From contig NZ_BMMV01000018.1 in assembly GCF_014646115.1 (NCBI RefSeq), positions 119,928 to 183,927 on the forward strand: a DNA stretch of 64,000 bases, read 5' to 3'. Origin of the DNA: Streptomyces camponoticapitis. Lineage in GTDB: Bacteria > Actinomycetota > Actinomycetes > Streptomycetales > Streptomycetaceae. Below are positions 41,867 through 50,478 of this stretch, piece after piece. Made by a program: the position numbers and the translations under genes. Numbering within the stretch: position 1 is the stretch's first letter; each line of letters starts with the position of its first letter. Under the pieces are notes generated by a model. The model was not told the origin of the DNA and ran no database searches. It saw nothing but the letters and a program-made list of their open reading frames with translations.

Positions 41867-42829
41867 ATGTCCGAGCTGACCGAGTCCCGGCTCGCCGCCA
41901 TCCTCGACGACGCCGGGGTGGGCGGGGCGGCCGGCGGCTGCGAGGCGCTGGGCGGGGGGACGTACAACAGTCTCTACCGCGTGCGGCTGGACGGTGGTCG
42001 GCGGCTGATTCTGAAGCTGCCGCCGGAGACCGGGACGCCGTGCCTGACGTACGAGCGGCGACTGCTCGTCAACGAGGGCGAGTTCTACGGGGCGGCCCGT
42101 GGCGTGCCCGTGCCCGAGGTGGTGCACCGGGCGGCGGGCTCGTTGCTGGTGTCGGAGGTTCCGGGGGAGCCGTGGGCCGGTCTGGTGGATCGGCTGGGGG
42201 AGGCGGAGCATCAGCGGCTGCGGCGTGAACTCGGCTCGTATGTCGCCGGGTTGCACACCGTCACCGGTACGCGCTTCGGGTATCCGTCCGAGGCCGTGGC
42301 CACCGCCGACAGCTGGCGCGAGGCGTTCACCGCGATGCTGGAGGCAGTGCTGGCGGATGCCGAGCGGTTCGGGGCGAAGCTGCCGGTGTCCGTGGAGCGC
42401 GTACGGGAGTTGGTACGGGGCGCGGTACCCGCCCTGGACGAGGTCCGGGTGCCCGCGCTCGTGCACTTCGATCTGTGGCAGGGCAACATCCTGCTGGCGG
42501 AAGAAGACGGGCAGCGGACGATCGGGGGGATCGTCGACGGTGAACGGATGTTCTGGGGCGATCCGTTGGCGGAGTTCGTGTCGCTCAATCTCTTCGGTGA
42601 GCCCGAGGACGACGCGGCGCTGCTCGACGGCTACCGCGCGGGCGGCGGTGACACCGGCTTCGACACGGCCGCGCGGCTGCGCATGGCGCTCTACCGCTGC
42701 TACCTCTACCTGATCATGCTGGTCGAGGCCGTGCCGCGCGGTCACCCTCCCGCGCGGACGGCGGTGACCCGCAGGACCGCCGGGCCCGCGCTGATCCTCG
42801 CCCTGGGAGTGATCTCCACGACGGCCTAG
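41867..42829 (+). CDS. APH/fructosamine-kinase fold phosphotransferase
   Basis: A 320-residue protein kinase-like phosphotransferase. Motifs are a Gly-rich loop GGGTYNSLYRV, the catalytic loop VHFDLWQGNILL (H-x-D-x-W-x-x-N) and the metal motif IVDGERMFWGDPLAEF. The tryptophan in the catalytic loop and the GDP motif point to the fructosamine kinase/phosphotransferase side of the APH family. It converges with the MFS gene, the stops being only four bases apart. Confidence 0.85.
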   Translation: MSELTESRLAAILDDAGVGGAAGGCEALGGGTYNSLYRVRLDGGRRLILKLPPETGTPCLTYERRLLVNEGEFYGAARGVPVPEVVHRAAGSLLVSEVPGEPWAGLVDRLGEAEHQRLRRELGSYVAGLHTVTGTRFGYPSEAVATADSWREAFTAMLEAVLADAERFGAKLPVSVERVRELVRGAVPALDEVRVPALVHFDLWQGNILLAEEDGQRTIGGIVDGERMFWGDPLAEFVSLNLFGEPEDDAALLDGYRAGGGDTGFDTAARLRMALYRCYLYLIMLVEAVPRGHPPARTAVTRRTAGPALILALGVISTTA

Positions 42830-42833
42830 GGGA

Positions 42834-44414
42834 TCAGGCGCCCGGCGGGGGCATGCCGCCCTGGAGACGTTCGAGGTCCGACGCCCGGACCTGGATCACG
42901 AACAGCGCGATCACGGCCGAGACGCCGGCCATCACCGCGGCCACGATGAACGCGTTCGACACACCCGCGGCCAGTACCTCGTCACTCCACGGCTTCGGCA
43001 GCGAATGCGTCCTCTGGAACGTCTGTTTCTGGGCCGGGGTCGCGTGCTCCATGAAGTCGCGGGCCTGGGTCTTCCCCTCGTCCCTGGTGGCCGTGCCGAA
43101 CACCGTCACCAGGATGGACAGCCCCAGCGAACCGCCCACCTGCTGCGTCGCGTTGAGGATGCCGGAGGCGGCGCCGGCCTCCTTCGGGTCGACGCCCGAG
43201 ACCGCCATCAGGGTCAGCGACACGAACTGGAAGCCCATGCCGAGGCCGAAGACCAGCACCGGGCCCAGCAGGCTGCCCGCGTAGGTGCTGTGCACGTTCG
43301 TCAGCGTGAGCCACGCGAGGCCGGCGGTGGCCAGGATCGCGCCGGTCACCATGAACGGTTTCGGACCCCAGCGCGGCAGCAACTGCGAGGCGACCCCGGA
43401 GCCGATCGCGATGACCACGCTCACCGGGAGGAAGGCGAGGCCGGTCCGGAGCGGGCTGAAGTCGAGGACCTCCTGCGTGAAGAGCGTGAGGAAGAAGAAC
43501 ATGCCGAACAGCGCGGCGGACAGACTCAGCATCATCCCGTAGACGCCCGCGCGGTTGCGGTCGCGGAACATCCACAGCGGTGTGATCGGCTGCCGCGAGC
43601 GGCGCTCGATGACGATGAAGAGGAACAGGAGCACCACGGCCGCGGCGAAGGACCCGAGTGTCAGGGTGTCGGTCCAGCCGTCCTCGGACGCCCGGATGAA
43701 GCCGTAGACCAGCCCCACCATGCCCAGGGTCGCGGTGAGCGCGCCGACGATGTCGAAACTTCCCGGGCGCGGCTCGGACTCCCTGATGAAGCGGGGAGTC
43801 AGGAAGATGATCAAGAGCCCGATCGGCGCGTTGACGAAGAAGATCCACCGCCAGTCGAGCCACTCCACCAGGATGCCGCCGAGCAGCAGCCCGATCGCGC
43901 TGCCGCCCGCGGAGACGGCCGCGAACACGCCGAACGCCCTGTTGCGCGCGGGCCCTTCGCGGAAGGTGGTGGTGATCAGCGACAGCGCGGTCGGGGACGC
44001 GATGGCGCCGCCGACGCCCTGGAGGGCGCGGGCGGCCAGCAGCTGCCAGGAGTCCTGTGCCAGACCGCAGAGCAGCGAGGCGAAGGCGAAGAGCGCCACG
44101 CCGAACATGAAGACCCGGCGCCGCCCCAGGATGTCGCCGAGACGCCCGCCGAGCAGCAGCAGACCGCCGAAGGTGAGGGTGTACGCGTTGACCACCCACG
44201 ACAGGTTCTGCGTCGAGAAGCCGAGCGCGCTCTGGATGTGGGGGAGCGCGATGTTCACGATGGTGATGTCGAGAACCACCATCAGCTGGCAGGAAGCGAT
44301 GATGGCCAGCGCGATGCCGTGGCCGCCCTCCCCGTCGGGAGCGGTGGCGGTCTTCGTCGTGTTCGACGGTGTGTTCGGCGGTGTGTTCGGCGGGGTGGGC
44401 TGTGAATCAGTCAT
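42834..44414 (-). CDS. MFS drug exporter, DHA2 (EmrB/QacA) family
   Basis: A 526-residue, 14-helix drug:H+ antiporter. The DHA2 motif is VVLDITIVNIALPHIQ in helix 1, with GGRLGDILGRRRVFM after helix 2 (motif A) and a helix 5 antiporter motif near FGVFAAVSAGGSAIGLLLGG. A threonine/proline-rich N terminus (PPNTPPNTPSNTTKT) precedes helix 1. The start ATG 44414 lacks a clear ribosome site. It lies next to pcaB but is not obviously linked to that pathway. Confidence 0.9.
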   Translation of the reverse strand: MTDSQPTPPNTPPNTPSNTTKTATAPDGEGGHGIALAIIASCQLMVVLDITIVNIALPHIQSALGFSTQNLSWVVNAYTLTFGGLLLLGGRLGDILGRRRVFMFGVALFAFASLLCGLAQDSWQLLAARALQGVGGAIASPTALSLITTTFREGPARNRAFGVFAAVSAGGSAIGLLLGGILVEWLDWRWIFFVNAPIGLLIIFLTPRFIRESEPRPGSFDIVGALTATLGMVGLVYGFIRASEDGWTDTLTLGSFAAAVVLLFLFIVIERRSRQPITPLWMFRDRNRAGVYGMMLSLSAALFGMFFFLTLFTQEVLDFSPLRTGLAFLPVSVVIAIGSGVASQLLPRWGPKPFMVTGAILATAGLAWLTLTNVHSTYAGSLLGPVLVFGLGMGFQFVSLTLMAVSGVDPKEAGAASGILNATQQVGGSLGLSILVTVFGTATRDEGKTQARDFMEHATPAQKQTFQRTHSLPKPWSDEVLAAGVSNAFIVAAVMAGVSAVIALFVIQVRASDLERLQGGMPPPGA

Positions 44415-44565
44415 AGGTGGGGGGTGGTGAACGGGGTGATGCGCGCCCTCGGACAGGGAACGCCACCGTTCATCCGGATCCGACTCTAAGTGGGACGAAA
44501 CGGTCCCGCGACTCGACCGCGGCACCGCCCCGGGACGGCCCCCGCCGGGGCACCGGTCCTGTCGG

Positions 44566-46335
44566 TCACCGAGGGTCCTCCGAAGGGCCGTCCGGGGCGC
44601 GTTCGAGGGCGGCCTCGGCGAGCGCGCGCCCGGCGGCGGCGTGTTCGGCGAGCGCGCGGTCCACGAGGGCCGGGGCCGAGCCCGTGTAGCCGGCCGGGTC
44701 GGTGAGGGAGCGCAGCCGTGCCTCGCCGATCAGCTCGGAGATCGCCGGGTCGGTCTCCGTCAGCGCCTGGGCGAGCGGGATACCGGCACGTGACGCGAGG
44801 CGCGCGGCGGCGCCCACCACTTCCTTCGCGCGGGTCCGGCCGACGGCCGGGATCAGGGCCGTCAAGAGCCGTTCGCTGACCAGCAGTCCCTGGGTGAGCC
44901 CGAGGTTGGCCCGCATCCGGTCGGGGAAGATCCGCAGGCCCTGGACGAGTTCGGCCGCGTCGTGGGCGGCTCCGCCTGTCAGCCGCAGCAGCTCACGCAG
45001 CGGCTGCCACTCGGCGTGCCAGGGGCCCGCGGGTCGTTCGTCCTCGGCGACGAGGGCCCCCAGCAGTACGGAGGCGAGCCCGGGGGCCTGCCGCGCGGCG
45101 GCGGCGATCAGGGTGGCCCGCACCGGGTTCCGCTTGTGCGGCATCGCGGACGAGCCGCCGCCGCGCGCCTCGGCGACCTCCCCGATCTCCGTCCGGGACA
45201 GCACGAGCACGTCGGCGGCCACCTTCCCGAGCGCCCCCGCCGCGAAGGCGAGCGCCGCGCCGAGATCCGCGACGGGGGTACGCAGGGTGTGCCACGGCAG
45301 CGTCGGCTCGGCGAGGGGGAGCTGGTCGGCGTACGCGGCGAGGAGCCGTACGCCGGTGTCGCTCCCGGCCGCGCCGCCCCCGTCCGTCTCCGCCGCCTGG
45401 CCCGCTCCCGGGGGCGCGTCCTCGGGAGCGACGTGGTTGGACGTGGCGGGTGCCGCGCCCGCCAGGTCGTAGACCGGCTCGTCGGGACCGGGGCCGGCCC
45501 CCGGTTCCTCCTCGGGGTCGGGCTCGAACCTCGGGTCGGGGCCGCTCTGATAGTCCGGCAACGGCTCGGGCGGGGTGTCCACCGTGGCGTCGAGCGCACC
45601 GGTCAGGTCGTAGACGGGTTCGGAGGACGCTGCGGTGGAGGTCCTCCCGGGGCGGCCGTCCACCGCGTCGTCCCCCGAGGTGAAGGCCGCCAGCGTCCCT
45701 GCCGCGCCGCCCAGTTGGACCGGCAGCCGGACGGCCGCCAACCGGGCGCGGGCGTCCCGTACCGACGAGAGCCAGCCCGCCGCCTTCAGCCCGAACGTCG
45801 TGGGGACCGCGTGCTGCGTGAGGGTGCGTCCCGCCATCGGAGTCGTGCGGTGGGCCGTGGCCAGGACGGCGAGCGCCTCCGCCGCACGGTCCAGATCCGC
45901 CAGGATCAGCGGCACCGTACGGGTGGCGACCAGCATCATCGCCGTGTCCACGATGTCCTGGCTGGTCGCGCCCCGGTGGACGTACTGCGCCGCGTCGGTG
46001 CCGCCGCCCGCCCTGGTGTCCTCCTTGTCCACCGCCGCCGTCAGATCGGCGACCAGGGGGATCACCGGGTTGCCCCCGGCGCGCGCCCGCAGCGCCACGT
46101 CCCGTACGTCGAACAGCTCCGCCCCCGCGGTTGAGGTGATGACCTCGGCCGCCGCCGTCGGAGTGAGCCCGACCGCCGCCTGCGCGCGGGCCAGCGCCGC
46201 CTCGGCGTCCAGCATCGCGCGCAGGAAGGAGGCGTCGCCGGTCGCCGCCTCGGCGGCGGATCCCGCCCGGCCGGGCGAGAGCAGCCCGGCGTCACCGGTG
46301 CGGTCGGCGTGATCCGGGTGGTCGGCGGAAGTCAC
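44566..46335 (-). CDS. pcaB: 3-carboxy-cis,cis-muconate cycloisomerase (PcaB) with large insertion
   Basis: A 589-residue member of the fumarase/aspartase superfamily. Catalytic features are HRGATSQDIVDTA (residues 120-132) and the superfamily signature GSSAMPHKRNP (394-404). PcaB converts 3-carboxymuconate in the protocatechuate branch of the beta-ketoadipate pathway. Normal length is about 450. The excess is a roughly 105-residue insert (about 222-327) rich in Pro, Asp, Glu and Gly, which contains EPVYDLTGA and EPVYDLAGA, so it was partly duplicated. The insert interrupts the helical core region between motifs, so activity is uncertain. The GTG start overlaps the pcaG remnant. Confidence 0.85.
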   Translation of the reverse strand: MTSADHPDHADRTGDAGLLSPGRAGSAAEAATGDASFLRAMLDAEAALARAQAAVGLTPTAAAEVITSTAGAELFDVRDVALRARAGGNPVIPLVADLTAAVDKEDTRAGGGTDAAQYVHRGATSQDIVDTAMMLVATRTVPLILADLDRAAEALAVLATAHRTTPMAGRTLTQHAVPTTFGLKAAGWLSSVRDARARLAAVRLPVQLGGAAGTLAAFTSGDDAVDGRPGRTSTAASSEPVYDLTGALDATVDTPPEPLPDYQSGPDPRFEPDPEEEPGAGPGPDEPVYDLAGAAPATSNHVAPEDAPPGAGQAAETDGGGAAGSDTGVRLLAAYADQLPLAEPTLPWHTLRTPVADLGAALAFAAGALGKVAADVLVLSRTEIGEVAEARGGGSSAMPHKRNPVRATLIAAAARQAPGLASVLLGALVAEDERPAGPWHAEWQPLRELLRLTGGAAHDAAELVQGLRIFPDRMRANLGLTQGLLVSERLLTALIPAVGRTRAKEVVGAAARLASRAGIPLAQALTETDPAISELIGEARLRSLTDPAGYTGSAPALVDRALAEHAAAGRALAEAALERAPDGPSEDPR

Positions 46336-46542
46336 GGAACACCGTCTCCTCGTCGCCCTGGAGCCTGATGTCGAAGCGGTACGCGCCGGGTGTGGTCCCG
46401 GCCTTCGCCCTCAGGGTCCCCCGCCGGTCCGCGTCCGGCGAGGCGAGCGGCGGATCGGCGCGCGGCCGGGGGAGGGGGCGACCGTGTGGGACGGCGTGGG
46501 GCCGCCGGCCAAGTCGGTGCGGTGCGCGGAGTCGTACGCCAT
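46292..46542 (-). pseudogene. pcaG: pcaG remnant with internal deletion
   Basis: A decayed protocatechuate 3,4-dioxygenase alpha-subunit gene. Read from 46542 leftwards, the first frame gives an N-terminal TPSHTV, matching the TPSxTVGPF start of PcaG. After about 28 codons it loses similarity, and a different frame takes over with DPPLASPDADRRGTL and then AYRFDIRLQGDEETVFRDF, the normal PcaG C terminus. About 100 codons of the catalytic middle are missing, with a frame change. The 3' end overlaps the pcaB start as in intact pca operons. pcaH is absent; an aldo/keto reductase gene occupies its place. Confidence 0.8.
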
Positions 46543-46555
46543 CGGCACCGCCGCC

Positions 46556-46627
46556 GTGCCCGCCGCGCTCGCCGTGCCCGCCGCGCTCGCCGTGCCCGCC
46601 GCGCTCGCCGCGCTCGCCGTGCCCGCC
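46556..46627. repeat. 18-bp tandem repeat next to pcaG remnant
   Basis: Three exact copies of GTGCCCGCCGCGCTCGCC (46556-46609), then half units GCGCTCGCC and GTGCCCGCC. It lies between the truncated pcaG and the aldo/keto reductase gene and marks the rearranged junction. Confidence 0.85.
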
Positions 46628-46640
46628 GTACGAGGCCGCC

Positions 46641-46675
46641 GCGAGGCTTACGCCGCTCCCGCGAGGCTTACGCCG
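46641..46675. repeat. Direct repeat at aldo/keto reductase 3' end
   Basis: GCGAGGCTTACGCCG occurs at 46641-46655 and again at 46661-46675. The second copy contains the stop codon (TAA on the minus strand) of the reductase gene, so the first is a duplication of its 3' end. Confidence 0.8.
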
Positions 46676-47720
46676 CCGCCGCGCGGTCGGCGACCGGCCG
46701 CCGGCGGAGGGAGGCGTCGGCCAGCACGGGCGCCGTCCAGGCGCCGTCCGGGTGGTAGACGTTCGTCCCCGGCGCGACGATCTCGTCGATGCGGTCGAGC
46801 GTCGCGTCGTCCAGGGTGAGCGAGGCGCCCGCCAGCAGACCGTCCAGCTGCTCCATCGTGCGCGGGCCGATGATCACCGACGTCACGGCCGGATGCGCGA
46901 CGGTGAAGGCGACCGCCAGCTCCGGCAGTGAGCGGCCGATGCTCTCCGCCAGCACGGTCAGTCGCTCGACGACCTCCAGCTTGGCGACGGTCACCGGGGA
47001 CGTGGGGTCGAACCGGGCCGGGGCCAGCGCGGCGCGGCCCGTGGTCAGGTCGATGGCCCCGCCCTTGCGGTACTTGCCGGTGAGGAAGCCGGAGGCGAGC
47101 GGACTCCACGTCAGCACGCCCATCCCGTACCTCTGGCAGACCGGCAGCACCGATGTCTCGATCCCGCGCGCGAGTATCGAGTACGGCGGCTGCTCGGTAC
47201 GGAACCGGTGGAGCGCGCGGCGCTCGGCCACCACATGCGACTCGACGATCTCCTCGGCGGGGAACGTCGAGCAGCCGAAGGCGCGGATCTTGCCCTGTGC
47301 CACCAGATCGGTCAGCGCGGAGAGGGTCTCCTCGATGTCCGTCGTGTGGTCGGGCCGATGGATCTGGTAGAGGTCGATCCACTCGGTGCCCAGCCGCTTC
47401 AGGCTCTCCTCCACCTCCTTGACGATCCAGCGGCGCGAGTTGCCGCCGCGGTTGCGGCCCTCGCCCATCGGGAAGTGCACCTTGGTCGCGAGTACGACGT
47501 CGTCCCGGCGGCCCTTGAGCGCCTTGCCGACGATCTCCTCCGACTCACCGCCGGAGTACATGTCCGCCGTGTCGAGGAAGTTGACGCCCCGGTCGAGGGC
47601 CGAGTGGATGATCCGGACGCTGTCGTCGTGATCGCCGTTGCCGACCGAACCGAACATCATCGTGCCGAGGCAGTGGACGCTCACCTCGATACCGGTGCCG
47701 CCGAGCGTGCGGTAACGCAT
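46668..47720 (-). CDS. Aldo/keto reductase
   Basis: A 350-residue NADPH-dependent aldo/keto reductase of the YajO/Tas-like group. The tetrad is visible: Asp and Tyr in FLDTADMYSGG, Lys in VLATKVHFP and His in LYQIHRPDHTTD. The C-terminal cofactor-binding region includes SVIIGPRTMEQL. The ATG at 47720 begins MRYRTLGGTG, the usual start. The 3' end is embedded in the direct repeats beside the pcaG remnant, but the stop is intact. Confidence 0.92.
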   Translation of the reverse strand: MRYRTLGGTGIEVSVHCLGTMMFGSVGNGDHDDSVRIIHSALDRGVNFLDTADMYSGGESEEIVGKALKGRRDDVVLATKVHFPMGEGRNRGGNSRRWIVKEVEESLKRLGTEWIDLYQIHRPDHTTDIEETLSALTDLVAQGKIRAFGCSTFPAEEIVESHVVAERRALHRFRTEQPPYSILARGIETSVLPVCQRYGMGVLTWSPLASGFLTGKYRKGGAIDLTTGRAALAPARFDPTSPVTVAKLEVVERLTVLAESIGRSLPELAVAFTVAHPAVTSVIIGPRTMEQLDGLLAGASLTLDDATLDRIDEIVAPGTNVYHPDGAWTAPVLADASLRRRPVADRAAAA

Positions 47721-47911
47721 GTGCTGCTCCCTCGCTGGTCAGCCCCCTGTCGGGGCGTACGCGACCGCACTGTAGGACTTCGAGTGCGGTCGAAGGCAAG
47801 CAGCCGGGGGCCGGCGGATCCGGGCGACGGACGCCGGGCCGATACTTTGGTCACCCCCGGGGATCCCTTCGGCCGATGCCCGCGCCGGCCTCCGTTTTCT
47901 AGCCTCGGCAC

Positions 47912-48133
47912 ATGAAGGCAATTCTGGGGTTCGTCAGTTTCGTGCTGGTCGCGTCGGGCGTCACCGGGCTGCTCCACCAGTGGATCGACTGGATGCCGAC
48001 GTTCTTCGGCTTCTCCCGTTTCGTCGTTCCCGACGGGTACGAGGTGCCGGGCTACGCCGTCATGACACTGCTCGGGATCGCGGTGGGATTTCTGTCCGGC
48101 GCCGCCAAGAAGCACATGGCCGTCCGACCATGA
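47912..48133 (+). CDS. Small two-helix membrane protein
   Basis: A 73-residue protein with two predicted helices (about residues 3-21 and 49-65) and a short loop WIDWMPTFFGFSRF. The family is unknown to me. Its stop overlaps the start of the next gene (ATGA), so the two are translationally coupled. The 191 bases upstream hold the promoters of this gene and of the divergent aldo/keto reductase. Confidence 0.75.
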   Translation: MKAILGFVSFVLVASGVTGLLHQWIDWMPTFFGFSRFVVPDGYEVPGYAVMTLLGIAVGFLSGAAKKHMAVRP

Positions 48134-48846
48134 ATCCGGGCAAAGGACCGAGGCCGTCGGAGCCGGCCGAGGCCACCGTCCTGTCCCAACCGGCCTGGCT
48201 CGTCCCGGCGTTCGCCGTGGCCGGGGCGGTGGCCGGCTGGCTGGTCAAACTCCTCGCCAACTGGCTGGTGACGCTGCGCTGGGCCCCGATGAAGGGCCCG
48301 GCGAAGCTGGTGAACGCCATTCCCGAGCCATGGCTCACCGTCCTCGGCCTGACGGTGGGCACGGTGCTGGGGGTGCTGGTGGGGTTCATCGCGCTGCACG
48401 AGTCGCTGACCGTACGGGTGTCGGACACCCACGTGGCGCTCACGATCCGCGGCGAGTCCCGCGAGCTGCGCCGCGCCGACACCGGCGCTGTCCATCCGGA
48501 CGGCAAGTTCCTTGTACTCCTCGGCCACCACAGCGAGGAGACGGCCCGCGAGCCCTGCGACCTCGGGCGCGCGGAGCTGGCCGCCGCCTTCACCGCCCAC
48601 GGCTGGAACTGGACGTCCGAGGACCCGCACCGGGCCGACTTCCATCTCTGGGTCCCGGACACACCGGGCCTCCCGGTCGGCGCGAACGCCCTGTTGAGCG
48701 CCCGCGCGCACGCGATGGGGAAGACGGGCACGGCGGAGGACGTGCGGGCACTGCGCGACGAGTTGAACGGCCTGGGCCTGGCGATCCGCGACGAGAGGAA
48801 ACGCCAGTACTGGCGGCTGCCCGCACCGCCCCCGGCTGGTTCCTGA
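48130..48846 (+). CDS. Membrane protein, possibly YqeB family
   Basis: A 238-residue protein with two N-terminal helices (about residues 22-48 and 70-92) and a soluble C-terminal domain of about 140 residues. That domain has TVRVSDTHVALTIRGESREL and AEDVRALRDELNGLGLAIRD. I recall a Streptomyces family named YqeB with this layout, but that is not certain. It is coupled to the preceding small membrane protein. Confidence 0.7.
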   Translation: MNPGKGPRPSEPAEATVLSQPAWLVPAFAVAGAVAGWLVKLLANWLVTLRWAPMKGPAKLVNAIPEPWLTVLGLTVGTVLGVLVGFIALHESLTVRVSDTHVALTIRGESRELRRADTGAVHPDGKFLVLLGHHSEETAREPCDLGRAELAAAFTAHGWNWTSEDPHRADFHLWVPDTPGLPVGANALLSARAHAMGKTGTAEDVRALRDELNGLGLAIRDERKRQYWRLPAPPPAGS

Positions 48847-48982
48847 CCCACCGGTGGAAACGGGCTTCTCCGCCTCCGCCGATCGTCCCCTGTCCAGTGG
48901 TTGGCTTCAGGTGTGTGGCCGAAATGTACTGATTGGTTTCGGCGATGCCCCCCACAGAGACCCGAGAGAGGCAGGCCGCCCC

Positions 48983-49933
48983 ATGACCACCGACTCCACC
49001 AGGCGCATCACCACCCCCTTCGACGCCGAGTCCTCCGCCGCCGAGGTCGTCGCCGGAATCGACCTCACCGGCCGCCGCGCCGTCGTGACCGGCGCCTCCT
49101 CCGGCATCGGCATCGAGACCGCCCGCGCCCTCGCCGGCGCGGGCGCCGACGTCACCCTGGCCGTACGCGACATCGACGCGGGCGAGCGCATCGCCCAGGA
49201 CATCACCGGCACCACCGGCAGCAGGCACCTGTCCGTCGCGCGGCTCGACCTCGCCGACCAGGGATCCGTCGCGGAGTTCGTCGCCGCGTGGGACGGGCCG
49301 CTGCACATGCTGATCAACAACGCCGGTGTGATGTACACGCCCGAGCTGCGGACGCCGGAGGGGTGGGAGCTCCAGTTCGCCACGAACCACCTCGGCCACT
49401 TCGCGCTCGCCACCGGCCTGCACCAGTCGCTCGCCGACGCGGACCGGGCCCGGATCGTCGCGCTCACGTCGGTGGGGCATCTGCGGCAGGGGATGACCTT
49501 CGACGACATCAACTTCCGTAACGGCCCCTTCGACACCGTCCTCGCGTACGGCCAGTCCAAGACGGCCACCGTGCTCTTCGCGATCGAGGCGAGCCGCCGC
49601 TGGGCGGGCGACGGCATCACCGCCAACGCCGTCCACCCGGGCGCGGTCCTGACGAACCTGACGCGCCACATGAGCCAGGACGAGCTCGACAAGGCGGTGG
49701 CCTCCGGCTACACGTTCAAGACACCCCAGCAGGGCGCGGCCACCTCCGTGCTGGTGGCGACCTGGCCGGGGCTGGAAGGCGTCGGGGGCCGGTACTTCGA
49801 GGACTGCAACGAGGCGCGTCCCCACCGGGAGGGCGACTCCGGCGGCGTCGCCGCGCACGCCCAGGACCCGGTGGCGGCCGAGCGGCTCTGGCAGGTGTCG
49901 CTCGACATGCTCGCCGCCGCGGGGCGGGGCTGA
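48983..49933 (+). CDS. Short-chain dehydrogenase (WW-domain oxidoreductase-like)
   Basis: A 316-residue SDR of the retinol dehydrogenase/oxidoreductase type: cofactor site VVTGASSGIGIETARAL, MLINNAGVM, the N-H-L-G-H segment FATNHLGHFAL and an active site with Y-x-x-x-K as YGQSKTAT. The start is ATG 48983 following GAGAGAGGC. The 136 bases upstream contain no gene. Confidence 0.9.
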   Translation: MTTDSTRRITTPFDAESSAAEVVAGIDLTGRRAVVTGASSGIGIETARALAGAGADVTLAVRDIDAGERIAQDITGTTGSRHLSVARLDLADQGSVAEFVAAWDGPLHMLINNAGVMYTPELRTPEGWELQFATNHLGHFALATGLHQSLADADRARIVALTSVGHLRQGMTFDDINFRNGPFDTVLAYGQSKTATVLFAIEASRRWAGDGITANAVHPGAVLTNLTRHMSQDELDKAVASGYTFKTPQQGAATSVLVATWPGLEGVGGRYFEDCNEARPHREGDSGGVAAHAQDPVAAERLWQVSLDMLAAAGRG

Positions 49934-49948
49934 CGGGCCCGCACGGGT

Positions 49949-50359
49949 TCAGGCGCCCGCCTCCTCCAGCAGCCGCACCGTCTCCGGATACGGCCCGGTC
50001 CGCGCCCATTCCAGCGGCGAGCGCCCGCTGCCGCCGTCCTCGCGCAGGCGCGGATCGGCGCCGTACCCGAGCAGTTCGCGTACGGCGCCGGCGTGCCCCC
50101 AGCACGCGGCCCCGCACAGCGGCGTGCCCTCCGAGCCGTCCCCGCTCTCGCTGTCGGGCAGCGCGCCCGCCGCGAGCAGCAGGCGTACGGCGACGGCGTC
50201 GCCGTGCACGGACGCCGCGTACAGGGGAGTCGACCCCTCGGAGTCGTACGCCTGCGCCGGCGCCCCGACCCGCAGCAGCGCCCGCACCTCCGCGGTGTCT
50301 CCTAGCCTCGCCGCCCACACCAACCGCCAGGCCAGCTTCTTCCGCCGCCTGTTGTTCAT
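49949..50359 (-). CDS. Ankyrin repeat protein
   Basis: A 136-residue protein built of about three to four ankyrin repeats (EGSTPLYAASVHGDAVAVRL, GTPLCGAACWGHAGAVREL, GRSPLEWARTGPYPETVRL). It is a cytoplasmic protein-interaction scaffold; the partner is unknown. GGGAGGA lies 5 bases before the ATG. The N-terminal RRRKKLAWRLVWAARLGDTA is typical for small Streptomyces ankyrin proteins. Upstream lies the relic of a transporter gene. Confidence 0.88.
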   Translation of the reverse strand: MNNRRRKKLAWRLVWAARLGDTAEVRALLRVGAPAQAYDSEGSTPLYAASVHGDAVAVRLLLAAGALPDSESGDGSEGTPLCGAACWGHAGAVRELLGYGADPRLREDGGSGRSPLEWARTGPYPETVRLLEEAGA

Positions 50360-50381
50360 CGGGATCCTCCCGCTGTCTTCC

Positions 50382-50447
50382 TCAACTCGTGCGCAGCATC
50401 AGGCCGATGCCGACCACCATCAGCACGGCCGCCGCGATTCGCGGGGT
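50382..50447 (-). pseudogene. 3' fragment of small multidrug-type transporter gene
   Basis: The minus strand encodes TPRIAAAVLMVVGIGLMLRT-S-stop, the last helix of an SMR/EamA-type small transporter, with nothing of the gene upstream. The same C terminus occurs again at 51401-51529 with 3 mismatches over 66 bases. The fragment abuts the flavoprotein gene. Confidence 0.65.
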
Positions 50448-50478
50448 CCGGGCTGGTGGACCGGCGGCTGTCGGTCCG

